The position numbers and the translations under genes were made by a program. Below the pieces are notes generated by a model that searched no databases, was not told where the DNA came from, and saw only the letters and a list, made by a program, of their open reading frames with translations. This document shows, one piece after another, positions 1 through 8,273 of a stretch of 39,026 nucleotides of DNA. The stretch comes from Candidatus Villigracilis saccharophilus (GTDB taxonomy: Bacteria; Chloroflexota; Anaerolineae; Anaerolineales; Villigracilaceae), in contig JADJNA010000049.1 of the NCBI GenBank assembly GCA_016709305.1, forward strand, positions 1-39,026, given 5' to 3'. How positions within the stretch are numbered: the stretch's first letter is position 1; each line of letters begins with the position of its first letter.

Positions 1-18
1 TATCCATTCTTCTTCCAT
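1..18 (-). CDS. possible 5' end of a gene running off the left edge
   Basis: On the minus strand an ATG at 18-16 opens a frame reading MEEEWI up to the window edge. It is preceded at good spacing by a purine-rich AAGGAAGG, which would serve as ribosome binding site. Only six codons are visible, so no function can be given. It would be the first chromosomal gene outside the IS110 element. Confidence 0.3.
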
Positions 19-23
19 GGCGA

Positions 24-95
<72 letters not shown>

Positions 96-287
96 AGATG
101 AAGTGGGAAGTCAAGGGTGCAAAGAAAAAACACAGATAAGATAGGATGGGGCGCAAGGGAGCGAAAAAACAACAACACACCCATTGCCACTTTTGCATGT
201 TGGCAAAAGCGTTGACAAGAGTTGTATAATAATATTGAGCGACGAGCCCGCAAAACCCCGCCGTGGGTCTCCTATTGGGAGTTCACA

Positions 288-1532
288 CTATTTTGTGTTT
301 GGGACGTCGCTCCTTTGATTCTCCGCTAAAGCCGAAGAGGGCAGTCGGATCAGTTTCTTCGAGCCCCAGGGGATGCTTGTCAGATCGCTCCCCAAATGCA
401 GGGCATCCAATCCTTGACGGACAAATTGTGCCGCAGATTGACCCACGGGACGATTACCTTTTCCAATCTCGTAAGCAAACTTTAACAATTTGCGTCCCAC
501 TATATCAGGTTCGGCAAAGTGATCGGTAGCCTGCTCGGACAACACATGCCAGACTGCGACAAGCAGTTTACGCGCGATCGCCACAATCGATTTGTTGCGT
601 CCCAAACGCGGTTCTAAACGCTTCAGTTCGGACCGCCAATGGGGGTGGGTGTTAGCAGCTACTTGCGCCGCCTCCACCAACACTGCGCGCATGTCCTTTC
701 GTCCAGCCTTGGTGATCTTGCCTGTACGGGTGGTCAATCCGCTATCGTGAATCCTGGCGCCCAGTCCTGCATACCCTACCAGGTGTTTGGCGTCTTCAAA
801 GCGGGTGATCTCGCCAATGGCCGCAATGAGGGTCAAGGCGGTCGTTATACCAAAGCCAGGAAGCTGGATCAGTCGGATCACGCGTTCATCTTTGGCTGCC
901 AATTCTTTCATGGTAGAAGTGATCCGCACAAGTTGATCCTCGGCAAACCGCAAAGTTTCCAGGTCGCTCTGCAGGTTGACCTTCTCCAATTTGCCAAGTG
1001 GCAAAGCGTTCCACCACTCTCTTTGGGCTGGATGAAATGGATTGCCTTCCGGTGGTGCAAGGTGATGCCGTTGTAGAATGGCGTGCAGCCGATTCTTTGC
1101 CTGTGTGGACAGCCGCGTCAATTTACTTCGCTGCGCGACGAGTGCGCGCAGTTCGCGCACTTCGACTGGCGGTACCCAGATGCCCACCAGCAGGTCTTTG
1201 GCCAACAAGCGCGCCAGAATGGAGGCTGCAATCTTGTCCGTCATTACTTGAGATCTGGTGATCAGTGCCAGATGTGGTGGGTGCACCACGGTCACCGACA
1301 TCACATGCGCCGAGAATTCATCATACAATCCCCAAGTATTGGTGGTCATCTCTAGCGCAATTGCATCTTGCTGATTGAGTGTTTTCTTCATCCAGGCTTC
1401 AAGACGGGAAAACTCAACTCGCTGCGCAGGCAGGACTACGTGCAAGTCAGCATCCACGCCCAGCGCGATCAAATAGTACTTGTGGACATCAAGTCCAATA
1501 TAACGTTTGGGAATTATTTTTTGGGTGCTCAT
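288..1532 (-). CDS. IS110-family DEDD transposase
   Basis: This 414-residue recombinase would move the element by the RNA-guided mechanism known for IS110 relatives. The N-terminal RuvC-like DEDD domain is visible: GLDVHK near residue 14 gives the first Asp, ALEMTTNTWG near 59 the Glu, and TDKIAASILARLLAKD near 97-112 the last acidic residues. The C-terminal Tnp_20 domain starts near residue 225 with the helix-hairpin-helix-like LPGFGITTALTLIAAIGE, followed by FEDAKHLVGYAGLGAR. The Ser region that normally acts as nucleophile should lie in this part (HDSGLTTRTGKITKAG). Length and domains are normal and no frameshift is seen, so it may be active. The ATG at 1532 is the natural start. The family call is secure; activity is an inference. 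Confidence 0.93.
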   Translation of the reverse strand: MSTQKIIPKRYIGLDVHKYYLIALGVDADLHVVLPAQRVEFSRLEAWMKKTLNQQDAIALEMTTNTWGLYDEFSAHVMSVTVVHPPHLALITRSQVMTDKIAASILARLLAKDLLVGIWVPPVEVRELRALVAQRSKLTRLSTQAKNRLHAILQRHHLAPPEGNPFHPAQREWWNALPLGKLEKVNLQSDLETLRFAEDQLVRITSTMKELAAKDERVIRLIQLPGFGITTALTLIAAIGEITRFEDAKHLVGYAGLGARIHDSGLTTRTGKITKAGRKDMRAVLVEAAQVAANTHPHWRSELKRLEPRLGRNKSIVAIARKLLVAVWHVLSEQATDHFAEPDIVGRKLLKFAYEIGKGNRPVGQSAAQFVRQGLDALHLGSDLTSIPWGSKKLIRLPSSALAENQRSDVPNTK

Positions 1533-1851
1533 GGGGTACTCCGATTAAAATTGAAAGTCGGGTACGTTCATTTTTGGGCCACTGGATCACACACAGATAC
1601 GGGCTTGTTCTGAAATTCTTGAACTTCCCAGTTAAGCGGATTCGAACGGGTCAGTCAAACACGATGACGGGCTTGCCTTTGCTGTAAGTAAATCAGAATT
1701 AAAGGCTTCCCAGACTCTACCTCGACTGGACCCTAACGCAGCGTTCCCGGATACGCGTTCCCGTTCACTGAACATTCATAGCATATCCAAAAACGTACCC
1801 GACCGCAACTCTATTCTCGAGTTGCATTTTCATGCTAACACGATGTTATAA
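1533..1851 (-). ncRNA. candidate bridge RNA / non-coding end upstream of the IS110 transposase
   Basis: This stretch has no credible coding frame. In IS110-subgroup elements the non-coding end upstream of the transposase makes the bridge RNA that pairs with target and donor DNA. Here a perfect 12-bp inverted repeat (1557-1568 with 1792-1803) brackets about 220 bases. Inside are direct repeats ACGGGCTTG (1599-1607 and 1667-1675) and GCGTTCCCG (1741-1749 and 1755-1763). Next to it is a 7-bp perfect hairpin GCAACTC/GAGTTGC (about 1805-1825). Repeated short blocks are what target- and donor-pairing loops could look like. The structure is seen; the RNA role is inferred from the family. Confidence 0.45.
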
Positions 1852-3225
1852 AACAGTACAATCCTGATCTATGGGTATTGCAAGAAGATCTACACATCGC
1901 GCAAGATCGCAGCAGCGGTGAGAGAGAACATTCATTTCATGTGGATCAGTGGGGAGAACACACCAGACCATCGCACGATCAATGAGTTTCGCGGGAAGCG
2001 CATGCAGCCCGTGATCGCGGAAGTGTTTCATGCGGTGGTGGAGTATCTGGTAGCAGGGAATTATGTGAAGCTGGAAAATTATTATGTGGACGGGACGAAG
2101 ATCGAAGCAGACGGGAACAAACACAAGGTGGTGTGGGCGAAGCGCAAGGAACGGTATGAAAAAGCAGTGAAGGAGCAGGTGAATGAACTGCTGAAGCAGA
2201 TCGAAGCCGAGAACGAGGCGGAAGAAGCAGAATATGGAGAGCGGGATCTGGAAGAGATGGGCGGAAGAAACGAGGATGTGAATGGGGAGCAGTTGAAGAA
2301 AAAGATCGCTGAATTGAATGAACGCTTGCGGGACAAACTCCAGAAAAGAGAGAATACCAGCACGCGACAGGCGTTGAAGAAACTGGAAAGCAATTGTCTG
2401 CCGAGGCTGGAAAAGTACGAAGAGCAGACGAAGGTGCTGGCAGGACGGAACAGCTATTCCAAGACCGATCCAGATGCGACCTGCATGCGGATGAAAGAGG
2501 ATCGCGGAGCGGAAAGACCGTGGGCGAAACCTGCCTACAATGTCCAGGTGGGGACAGAAGGACAATTCATCGTTGGGTACAGTGTCCACAACAAGAGCAG
2601 CGATCCGATCTGTCTGATCGAACACCTGGACGGCTTGAAGCAGCTGCCGAAAAAAGTGGTGGCAGATGCAGCCTATGGCAGCGAGGAGAATTATGACTAC
2701 CTGCAGAAACACGAGCTGGAAAACTATGTCAAATACCCGACCTTCTACCAGGACACCCATCATTATCGAAATCCAGAGATCATTCGCAAACATCAGTTCC
2801 GCTCGGATCATTTCGAGTATGACCCCGAAAGCGATCAGTTCATTTGTCCGGCGAAAAAGAGATTGAGCTATCTCTACACCAGCAAGTACAAGACGGCCAA
2901 TGGCTATGAAAGTGAGCGCAGGCATTATGAATGCAGCGAATGCCAGGACTGTCCACTCAAGCCGCAATGTACCAAGGCCAAGGGCAACCGGCGGATACAG
3001 GTCAGCTTTCGCTTGATCGAATTCCGAAAACAGGCACGGGAGAATCTCACCTCTGATCTTGGAAAAGAACTACGTGCCAAACGCTCGGTGGAAGTCGAGA
3101 CCGTCTTCGGTCACATCAAACACAATATGAGCTTTCGAAGATTTCATCTCAGGGATTTGAAAAAGGTGAATACGGAGTGGGGCTTGGTGTCCATTGCACA
3201 TAATATGCGAAAACTGGCGGGGTGA
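1852..3225 (+). CDS. IS1182-family transposase, 5'-truncated
   Basis: The DDE transposase frame is already open when it emerges at 1852 after the stop at 1849-1851. It reads NSTILIYGYCKKIYTSRKIA into an in-frame GTG at 1918, and LIYGY...TSRKIAAAVRENIHFMW matches the middle of the family's N-terminal DUF772 region. The normal N-terminus (roughly 80-90 residues) is therefore lost; the GTG at 1918 is not a true start. Downstream are YYVDGTKIEAD (first catalytic Asp), a charged Glu/Lys-rich coiled-coil insertion, VVADAAYGSEEN (second Asp), the Cys cluster CSECQDCPLKPQC and RSVEVETVFGHIKHNMSFRRF (catalytic Glu). The distal part is intact up to the stop. Confidence 0.88.
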   Translation, partial: NSTILIYGYCKKIYTSRKIAAAVRENIHFMWISGENTPDHRTINEFRGKRMQPVIAEVFHAVVEYLVAGNYVKLENYYVDGTKIEADGNKHKVVWAKRKERYEKAVKEQVNELLKQIEAENEAEEAEYGERDLEEMGGRNEDVNGEQLKKKIAELNERLRDKLQKRENTSTRQALKKLESNCLPRLEKYEEQTKVLAGRNSYSKTDPDATCMRMKEDRGAERPWAKPAYNVQVGTEGQFIVGYSVHNKSSDPICLIEHLDGLKQLPKKVVADAAYGSEENYDYLQKHELENYVKYPTFYQDTHHYRNPEIIRKHQFRSDHFEYDPESDQFICPAKKRLSYLYTSKYKTANGYESERRHYECSECQDCPLKPQCTKAKGNRRIQVSFRLIEFRKQARENLTSDLGKELRAKRSVEVETVFGHIKHNMSFRRFHLRDLKKVNTEWGLVSIAHNMRKLAG

Positions 3226-3243
3226 TCTCCGCCAGTTTTTTTT
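3212..3243 (+). terminator. intrinsic terminator overlapping the IS1182 transposase stop
   Basis: Stem ACTGGCGG/CCGCCAGT with a short loop that contains the TGA stop codon, followed by eight T on the plus strand. It would end the transposase transcript before neighbouring genes. Confidence 0.8.
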
Positions 3244-3278
3244 CATTTTTTATTTCTTGCCCGTTTAGGCTTATTTTT

Positions 3279-3309
3279 GGGCTGTCCATTTGTTGTTTCT
3301 GGACAGCCC
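3279..3309. terminator. hairpin at the IS1182 right end, possibly a two-way terminator
   Basis: A perfect 10-bp stem GGGCTGTCCA/TGGACAGCCC with an 11-base loop lies between the plus-strand transposase and the minus-strand sulfotransferase. T-rich flanks on both strands would let it stop transcription from either side. One arm is probably also the IS terminal repeat. Confidence 0.55.
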
Positions 3310-3318
3310 CTTTTGATT

Positions 3319-4503
3319 TTATATTTCTATTTTTATGGATTTATTAGTGATCGGCTCTCGTGTCTCAAAATTAAACCGCCTGAAGATTTCGGGGTACATT
3401 TCAACGATTTGCCCGCGGGTGAATCCCATTTTTTCGTAAGAGTAGGAATGGTCACTGTTAAACGTCAGTGTTTCTTTTACGGCCTGATCAATGATGATAG
3501 GCAGGCCTGGTTTATCTGGATAGCCAAATTGTTCATAGAAGGCGCGAATAACATATTCTGGACGCTGGATCAGATCGTCGTATTTCAGGATCAAGTGACG
3601 GGGTGAGGGGTGCGTGTCCAAATATTCTAGCGGGTGACTGTACCAATATTTTGTCATATCCACGATCTCGTCCAGGTAATGGAAACCATCCACAGGATCT
3701 GTGAATTGCCGCCGCGCATAATTGATCCAGGACACAGTGGAAGGAAGCATATCCAACGGATTGCGGGCAAGATAGATGATGCGCGCCTCGGGGAAGAATT
3801 CCACCAGCGTTTCAATCTTCGCGCTGAAAGCTGGATTCTTCGCGACGTAATATTTCTTGCCGGTTGCATACATGTGGCGCTGTATCATGGATCTGTAGAA
3901 TGTCATGATGCCGCGTTTGTGTTCGGGGCTGAGCGCTTCGTCGAAATGCTGATAATTTGGCATCTCATCCATAAAGGGGAAGAGGAATGTGACGAAGTAG
4001 CCGTCCCAAATGTGCAGGTGAATATTCTCATCCTCTTCGGGCTGGAAGAAGGATATGGGGTGGATCTTAATTTTGCCGAGCGTGGCATCGTCGAATTTAT
4101 AGAGCAGACGATGGAAAATACCTTTTAAGTATTTTTTATCCAATCTTGCAAAGAATTGCGTGATCTTCTTTTGTGTGACGGATGGGGTCAGGTAAATATC
4201 CCAGGTGGTTAAGCTGGTAAAGGTTTGTGAGTCGCGGGAAAGCAGACGGTGCAGGAAGGTTGAACCGCTGCGCAGATTGCCGAGGATGAACAACGGCTTT
4301 TCGATGGGATGATCTTTATATGCGGGGAATAGAATGTCATCCAGCCAAAAGAAGAACCAGTGGATGAGTGAGCCAAGCGGCCAGACGATGTAGAATAGCG
4401 CAAGGAAGATAATGCGTTTTTGTGTGAGGCGGGCAGTGGTGTTTTTTGCGTCGAAGAACGAGCGATAGAAAGTGCGCCAGAAAAGGTGGAAGTTATATTT
4501 CAT
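3319..4503 (-). CDS. membrane-associated sulfotransferase family protein
   Basis: This 394-residue protein should transfer a sulfuryl group from PAPS to an unidentified acceptor. The 5'-phosphosulfate loop FILGNLRSGSTFLHRLL lies at about residues 72-88 (Arg78, Ser79, Ser81, Thr82) and the 3'-phosphate loop IYLARNPLDMLPS at about 243-255 (Arg247, Ser255). A hydrophobic N-terminal stretch (about 29-60), rich in Trp and Phe, suggests membrane attachment near a lipid or glycolipid acceptor. Length is normal for Sulfotransfer_1/3 proteins. It follows a GH31 gene and a GT-B-like gene on the same strand, but a terminator-like hairpin (4539-4560) separates it, so it probably has its own promoter. The acceptor cannot be predicted. 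Confidence 0.82.
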   Translation of the reverse strand: MKYNFHLFWRTFYRSFFDAKNTTARLTQKRIIFLALFYIVWPLGSLIHWFFFWLDDILFPAYKDHPIEKPLFILGNLRSGSTFLHRLLSRDSQTFTSLTTWDIYLTPSVTQKKITQFFARLDKKYLKGIFHRLLYKFDDATLGKIKIHPISFFQPEEDENIHLHIWDGYFVTFLFPFMDEMPNYQHFDEALSPEHKRGIMTFYRSMIQRHMYATGKKYYVAKNPAFSAKIETLVEFFPEARIIYLARNPLDMLPSTVSWINYARRQFTDPVDGFHYLDEIVDMTKYWYSHPLEYLDTHPSPRHLILKYDDLIQRPEYVIRAFYEQFGYPDKPGLPIIIDQAVKETLTFNSDHSYSYEKMGFTRGQIVEMYPEIFRRFNFETREPITNKSIKIEI

Positions 4504-4538
4504 TTACGGTTCTTTGTTCCTTGCTTTTATGCTTACAT

Positions 4539-4560
4539 ATAAAAAGCCCGTTTGGGCTTC
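4539..4560 (-). terminator. intrinsic terminator downstream of the GH31 gene
   Basis: On the minus strand the stem AAGCCC/GGGCTT with an AAAC loop is followed by a T-rich TTTATA. It lies between the GH31 stop (4714) and the sulfotransferase start (4503), in an otherwise AT-rich 210-base spacer. Confidence 0.65.
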
Positions 4561-4713
4561 TTTTGATTATTCTATCACCAATTATTATTTTGATTATTGC
4601 TATTTTCATGCCTTTTCGGTTAATACATTGTTTATTAATTGCCGTACGCAACGCAGATAATTAATCCAATTTTGTTGAAATATTTATATTACTTTCCGCT
4701 TTGTGAAGGCAGG

Positions 4714-6618
4714 TCACCCTTGCCCATGGTTATTGGCACGTTCAAAGAAAGCCAATGTCTCAAGCGGAGTTGGATAACCTGTAATTTTCATCGGCCCGCG
4801 AAAGACCCGTTTCGTCCAGTGATCCTGCCAATTACCGGGCGGGATCACAATATCACGCTGACGCATTTCGGGATATAGAACAGGTGCAACAAGAATATTA
4901 TTTCCGAGCAAAAATTCATCATCACAAGTTAATGTTTCCTCGTTGTTTGCATCCAGCCAGAAAACAGGACGAATGATCGGTGTGCCCGTTCGAGTTGCTT
5001 CTTTGGCAAGCGCTATGATGAGCGGGGCATATTCTCTATGTAAATTTGCGTAGCGGCGGCAAATCTCTGCGCTTTCTTCACCATATTCCCATGGAGCAAG
5101 GCTGAACTGAATTGAAGGCAGCAGCGTGTTCAACTGCGTCCAGCGGATCATCAATTCTGCGCTCGCTTTTTCATCGTACTCGTTGCCCCCGACCATATCA
5201 GGCAGAACAAATGGATAGCCTGCCATGCCAAGCGCAAGGATTCCAGTCAACACGGAATGCAAACCATTGTCCAAACCCCACGAGGTGGTCTTGTCCCATT
5301 GGCGGAAAAAGACCGGCGCGTGTTGATTCTTCCAACCCGACCGTACCTCCGTGAGACGAAAGTGTTTTGAGACGGCATTTACATAAAAATGCGTGTATTC
5401 ATTGGGGTGGATTTTAGCCTGTGTGACCGCATCCGGTGGGAAGAAGCAGGCTTCTCCTGCGTCGAATTTGAAGCCATCGAGTCCAGTCTCAACCTGAAGC
5501 TTGGCCAGCCTTTCGAAAAACCACTCCAGCGCTGACGAATTCGTCACATCCAGCAATCCGCCGCGTCCCTGCCACCAGTCGACGAGATAGGGAGAACCGT
5601 CCAGGTGTTTCACAAGCCATCCATTTTTCACACCATCTGTAAAGGCTTGTGACTCAGGATCTAAAAACGGAATCACCCAGGCGGTTACTTTGAAGCCTTT
5701 GGTATGTAACTCATCGATCATTTGTTTGGGATTTGGGAATCGCTTTGGGTCAAATCCAAGATCGCCATAATAAACCTGCCAGCGGTCATCGATCTCTAGT
5801 ATGTTGAATGGATACTCATTCTTGATGATGTCATCAGCGTATTGTAAAACGACACCCTGCTCGATGGCGGTTTTGTAACGCGCCCAGGTTGTCCATGTTG
5901 GTTTTTCAAAAAGACTATCGGGCGGAGTCTCTGTTGGATGCCCAAAATGTCCCACAAGTTTTTCGTATGCTTTGATCGCATTCTCTGAAAAGGAGAATTT
6001 CAGGTCCAGAGCATAGCCTTTGAATGTGAACAAACCATCGCCGACTTTATTCTTATTTAGGAATGGTCGATCAGAGAATGCCCCGCGACCATCTGTCGCA
6101 AAGCTCCATTTGAAGTGCGGATAATCTGCGGGTGGTTGGTTGATTCCAACTTCAATGGGGGAGGAGTCTGCGATGATAAGCGCACCGTTGGAGGAAAACC
6201 ACGCGGGAGTCATCACTCCGCTTAAGCCGGTCGGGCCATTATCAAAGGTCTGCATGGGCGCACTTTGCAGCATGATCTTGTTTAGCGGCCATTGCTGGTT
6301 GATGAGTTCGCCATGCCCATACCAGTGACCAGGCATCTCGATGGTAAGTTCAACGATGGACTCTGCCGGGGATGTGGTTAATGTCCATTGGTCAGCAACC
6401 AGCTGCACGTTAAGAGTGAAACGTGAGAAGTCCGCAGTGACTGATGATCCGTCTGTGCGGAGATCCAGCACGGACGATGCTGAATGCCGCACGGTCATCA
6501 ATAAGATATTGTTTTCTTTGAAGGAAATGGAGAAGGGGGTAGTGGGGTGGTTTCGAGTTGGATCATTTGAAGATGGAGGATAGCTGATGGACGATATGGT
6601 CAATCGTCCATCAGCCAT
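4714..6618 (-). CDS. GH31 glycoside hydrolase, MYORG-like (putative alpha-galactosidase)
   Basis: A 634-residue retaining glycosidase. An N-terminal beta-sandwich (about 1-230) precedes the TIM barrel opening at KPTWTTWARYK (about 239-249). The catalytic nucleophile is Asp386 in GFKFDAGE and the likely acid/base is Asp450 in SWGLDNG. Barrel motifs EIDDRWQVYYGDLGFD (about 275) and LVDWWQGRGGLLDVTN (about 345) resemble MYORG-like GH31 members, the human one being an alpha-galactosidase. A C-terminal beta domain follows (FLLGNNILVAPVLYP). No signal peptide is visible, so it should act in the cytosol on imported sugar. It starts 8 bases after the preceding gene's stop without a clear ribosome site, implying translational coupling. 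GH31 is firm; substrate is inferred from the MYORG likeness and the nearby galT. Confidence 0.85.
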   Translation of the reverse strand: MADGRLTISSISYPPSSNDPTRNHPTTPFSISFKENNILLMTVRHSASSVLDLRTDGSSVTADFSRFTLNVQLVADQWTLTTSPAESIVELTIEMPGHWYGHGELINQQWPLNKIMLQSAPMQTFDNGPTGLSGVMTPAWFSSNGALIIADSSPIEVGINQPPADYPHFKWSFATDGRGAFSDRPFLNKNKVGDGLFTFKGYALDLKFSFSENAIKAYEKLVGHFGHPTETPPDSLFEKPTWTTWARYKTAIEQGVVLQYADDIIKNEYPFNILEIDDRWQVYYGDLGFDPKRFPNPKQMIDELHTKGFKVTAWVIPFLDPESQAFTDGVKNGWLVKHLDGSPYLVDWWQGRGGLLDVTNSSALEWFFERLAKLQVETGLDGFKFDAGEACFFPPDAVTQAKIHPNEYTHFYVNAVSKHFRLTEVRSGWKNQHAPVFFRQWDKTTSWGLDNGLHSVLTGILALGMAGYPFVLPDMVGGNEYDEKASAELMIRWTQLNTLLPSIQFSLAPWEYGEESAEICRRYANLHREYAPLIIALAKEATRTGTPIIRPVFWLDANNEETLTCDDEFLLGNNILVAPVLYPEMRQRDIVIPPGNWQDHWTKRVFRGPMKITGYPTPLETLAFFERANNHGQG

Positions 6619-6626
6619 GGTCTGAT

Positions 6627-8150
6627 TTACCGCTTGAATTTCTTGCCAGTGGCGAGTTCGACGCTCTTGTACGCGCCGTCGTAAATGCCGATGCTCTTGT
6701 TCTTGACGATGCAGTCGCAGAACATGGCGAGCAGGTCATCAGCTTCAGTGAGCAGGTCGATGGCTTGCAGGGTTTGCGGGATGGTGCGGGTTTCGACGGT
6801 GCTGTCGCCGATCTCTGCGCCGCGGATCGCGCCCCACATTTCATGTCCGCCGACGCGGGCGTTGAAGATTTTGGGGACGGGATAGAAGGCGAGTTCGCTG
6901 GGTTTGGTGATCATCACATCCATTACACGCATGAGATAGTTGGTGGCGTAGACTGCGTGGAAGGTGTTGTCATGCAGGAAGATGTGCAGACCGTGTGCAG
7001 GCTTCTTGCGGATGCTGTCTGTGAATTCTTTGGTATCTTCCCAGGTGAAGTGCGTGTTGATCAGGTCTTTGTGGTGAGCAAGTTGTTCTTGCAGCCAAAT
7101 CCAATTGTCTTTGTGATCGCCGAGATTGATGAAGAGCGCGATCTGGTCTTTCTCGATCATCGGCACAGCGTGTTCGATGATGGCTTTGAAGAGTTCGCGC
7201 TGCGCGCCAGCTCCGCCCATGGTGACCAGGAAGCGACGCGGTTCTTTTGCGTTCATACGGCTGATACGGTCGGCGCAATCGACTTCGATGTTCTCGACGA
7301 GTTCATGGTCAACGTGATGGCCGGTGAAGAACAGGGCGTTGGCTGGCGTGGGCTTGAGGACTTTGCCCTTGTCGTCAAAGCCGCGCATGGCACGGAACCC
7401 ATAATAGCCCGACGGAGATTGAACGGCGTGCTTGGCACCTTCGGTGAGTTGGAATGCCATCGGCCAGTTGTCGAACATCATGTCAACCACATTGGTCATG
7501 CCGCCAGCGACAGCGCCCATGGCTGTCCACATGTGCGAGGTGAGCGTGGGCATATCCGATGGAAGCGCGCCGTAGAGATTATTGAACAACTCGCTCATCT
7601 TGTAATCTTTGACTTCGGTCTTGAGGAAGCGCCACGGCCAGGTGCTGGTCATGTAATTGAAGAGCGCATCCAATCCCGGGAGAGTGGGTTCGCCCGTCGT
7701 AAGAGATTCCCATACGTATTTATCAAACCACGGATAGCGCTGTGAAATGCGCGAATATTTGCTGTAATTGGTATTACACCAGTTGATCACATCCGTACTG
7801 ATGCCGGGAATGCCGAGCAGGTCAAGCCAGTACGGCGTGAAGCCCATTGCCTTCGCGGCAGAGACTCCTGCCATCGCAATGCGGTAGTGACCAAATCCCA
7901 TACGGATGGTACTGACGATGACACCGTTTGTTTTATCAATCGGCTTTCCGCTGCCATTGCGGACGATATTCTTGAGGCCAAAGATACCTGAATCGTAGGG
8001 ATGGTCTTCGACGGTTAGATTGAATTTTTCGTTGGGATCGTAATTGAATTTCTTCGCCAGCATGGCCTTCCACTGATCTGCTGCGCGGGTTTGGCGTTCT
8101 GAAATGGGGTTGCCATATACCTCGTATCGGCCGTCTTTCTTCTGTAACAT
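6627..8150 (-). CDS. GT-B-like protein of unknown function (MGDG synthase/MurG-like layout)
   Basis: This 507-residue protein has no family name I can give with confidence. The N-terminal half contains VSTIRMGFGHYRIAMAGVSAAKAMGF (about 80-105), which resembles the glycine/histidine loop and following helix of MGDG-synthase or MurG-type GT-B glycosyltransferases. Next comes a Trp-rich middle section (about 130-180). The C-terminal half has RFLVTMGGAGAQRELFKAI (about 304), a typical start of the second Rossmann domain, and DVMITKPSELAFYPVPKIF (about 413), like the TKPGG donor-site segment. No signal peptide or obvious membrane span is seen. An AGGAG ribosome site lies 10 bases upstream of the ATG. 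It is tightly followed by the GH31 gene. A sugar-nucleotide-dependent role is an inference. Confidence 0.6.
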   Translation of the reverse strand: MLQKKDGRYEVYGNPISERQTRAADQWKAMLAKKFNYDPNEKFNLTVEDHPYDSGIFGLKNIVRNGSGKPIDKTNGVIVSTIRMGFGHYRIAMAGVSAAKAMGFTPYWLDLLGIPGISTDVINWCNTNYSKYSRISQRYPWFDKYVWESLTTGEPTLPGLDALFNYMTSTWPWRFLKTEVKDYKMSELFNNLYGALPSDMPTLTSHMWTAMGAVAGGMTNVVDMMFDNWPMAFQLTEGAKHAVQSPSGYYGFRAMRGFDDKGKVLKPTPANALFFTGHHVDHELVENIEVDCADRISRMNAKEPRRFLVTMGGAGAQRELFKAIIEHAVPMIEKDQIALFINLGDHKDNWIWLQEQLAHHKDLINTHFTWEDTKEFTDSIRKKPAHGLHIFLHDNTFHAVYATNYLMRVMDVMITKPSELAFYPVPKIFNARVGGHEMWGAIRGAEIGDSTVETRTIPQTLQAIDLLTEADDLLAMFCDCIVKNKSIGIYDGAYKSVELATGKKFKR

Positions 8151-8184
8151 GATTCGCTTTCTCCTTGAAATAAAAATTATTGCG

Positions 8185-8212
8185 AGACCCCAAAGGCTTG
8201 CCTTTAGGGTCT
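8185..8212 (-). promoter_or_regulatory. stable hairpin in the leader of the GT-B-like gene
   Basis: Two stacked stems, AGACCC/GGGTCT and AAAGG/CCTTT, close on a four-base loop with one mismatch between them. It lies about 34 bases before the ATG at 8150. It could terminate the upstream alpha/beta hydrolase transcript (a T-rich patch follows only after about 9 bases) or stabilise the downstream mRNA. A TATAAT sits just upstream on the same strand (8226-8231, read on minus), but no good -35 accompanies it. Confidence 0.45.
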
Positions 8213-8273
8213 GAATTTGGCGCTGATTATATACTCCTATTCACTCAATGCGTTATCCAGCCTTTAATATTTT

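Larger units (their letters stand above)
190..1855 (-). mobile_element. IS110-family insertion sequence (approximate limits)
   Basis: The element holds a full-length IS110-type transposase (288-1532, minus) with about 320 bases of non-coding DNA upstream of it and a short tail downstream. The left-hand limit is uncertain. A 7-bp hairpin (CTTTTGC/GCAAAAG, about 190-209) lies near the likely downstream end. The other limit is placed near 1850-1860 because the reading frame of an IS1182 transposase begins abruptly there, after a stop codon at 1849-1851. No terminal inverted repeat or target duplication is evident, as is normal for IS110. Exact ends need comparison with other copies. Confidence 0.6.
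1852..3310 (+). mobile_element. IS1182-family element, left end missing
   Basis: The remnant carries the transposase from an internal residue to its stop, the transposase terminator, and a probable right end. The right end is placed at about 3310: bases 3291-3310, read on the minus strand, begin GGGGCTGTCC, which fits the terminal inverted repeats I associate with this family. A partly matching inverted copy lies at 3279-3288. No left inverted repeat and no first 80-100 codons are present anywhere to the left, so the element is dead. The break coincides with the presumed end of the IS110 element. Confidence 0.6.

Noticed and set aside
212..236. TTGACA plus TATAAT as a promoter at the IS110 end
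   Set aside because: The boxes are only about 7 bases apart, far from the 16-18 needed.
1635..1655. TTCGAA-containing T-arm-like sequence suggesting a tRNA
   Set aside because: The flanking arms do not pair and no acceptor or anticodon stem can be built on either strand.
1846..2967. Long antisense frame (373 codons) opposite the IS1182 transposase
   Set aside because: It mirrors the codon structure of a recognisable DDE transposase, is unnaturally hydrophobic and has no ribosome site.
6765..7745. 326-codon plus-strand frame opposite the GT-B-like gene
   Set aside because: Shadow of a well-formed minus-strand gene with a ribosome site; the translation has no recognisable motif.
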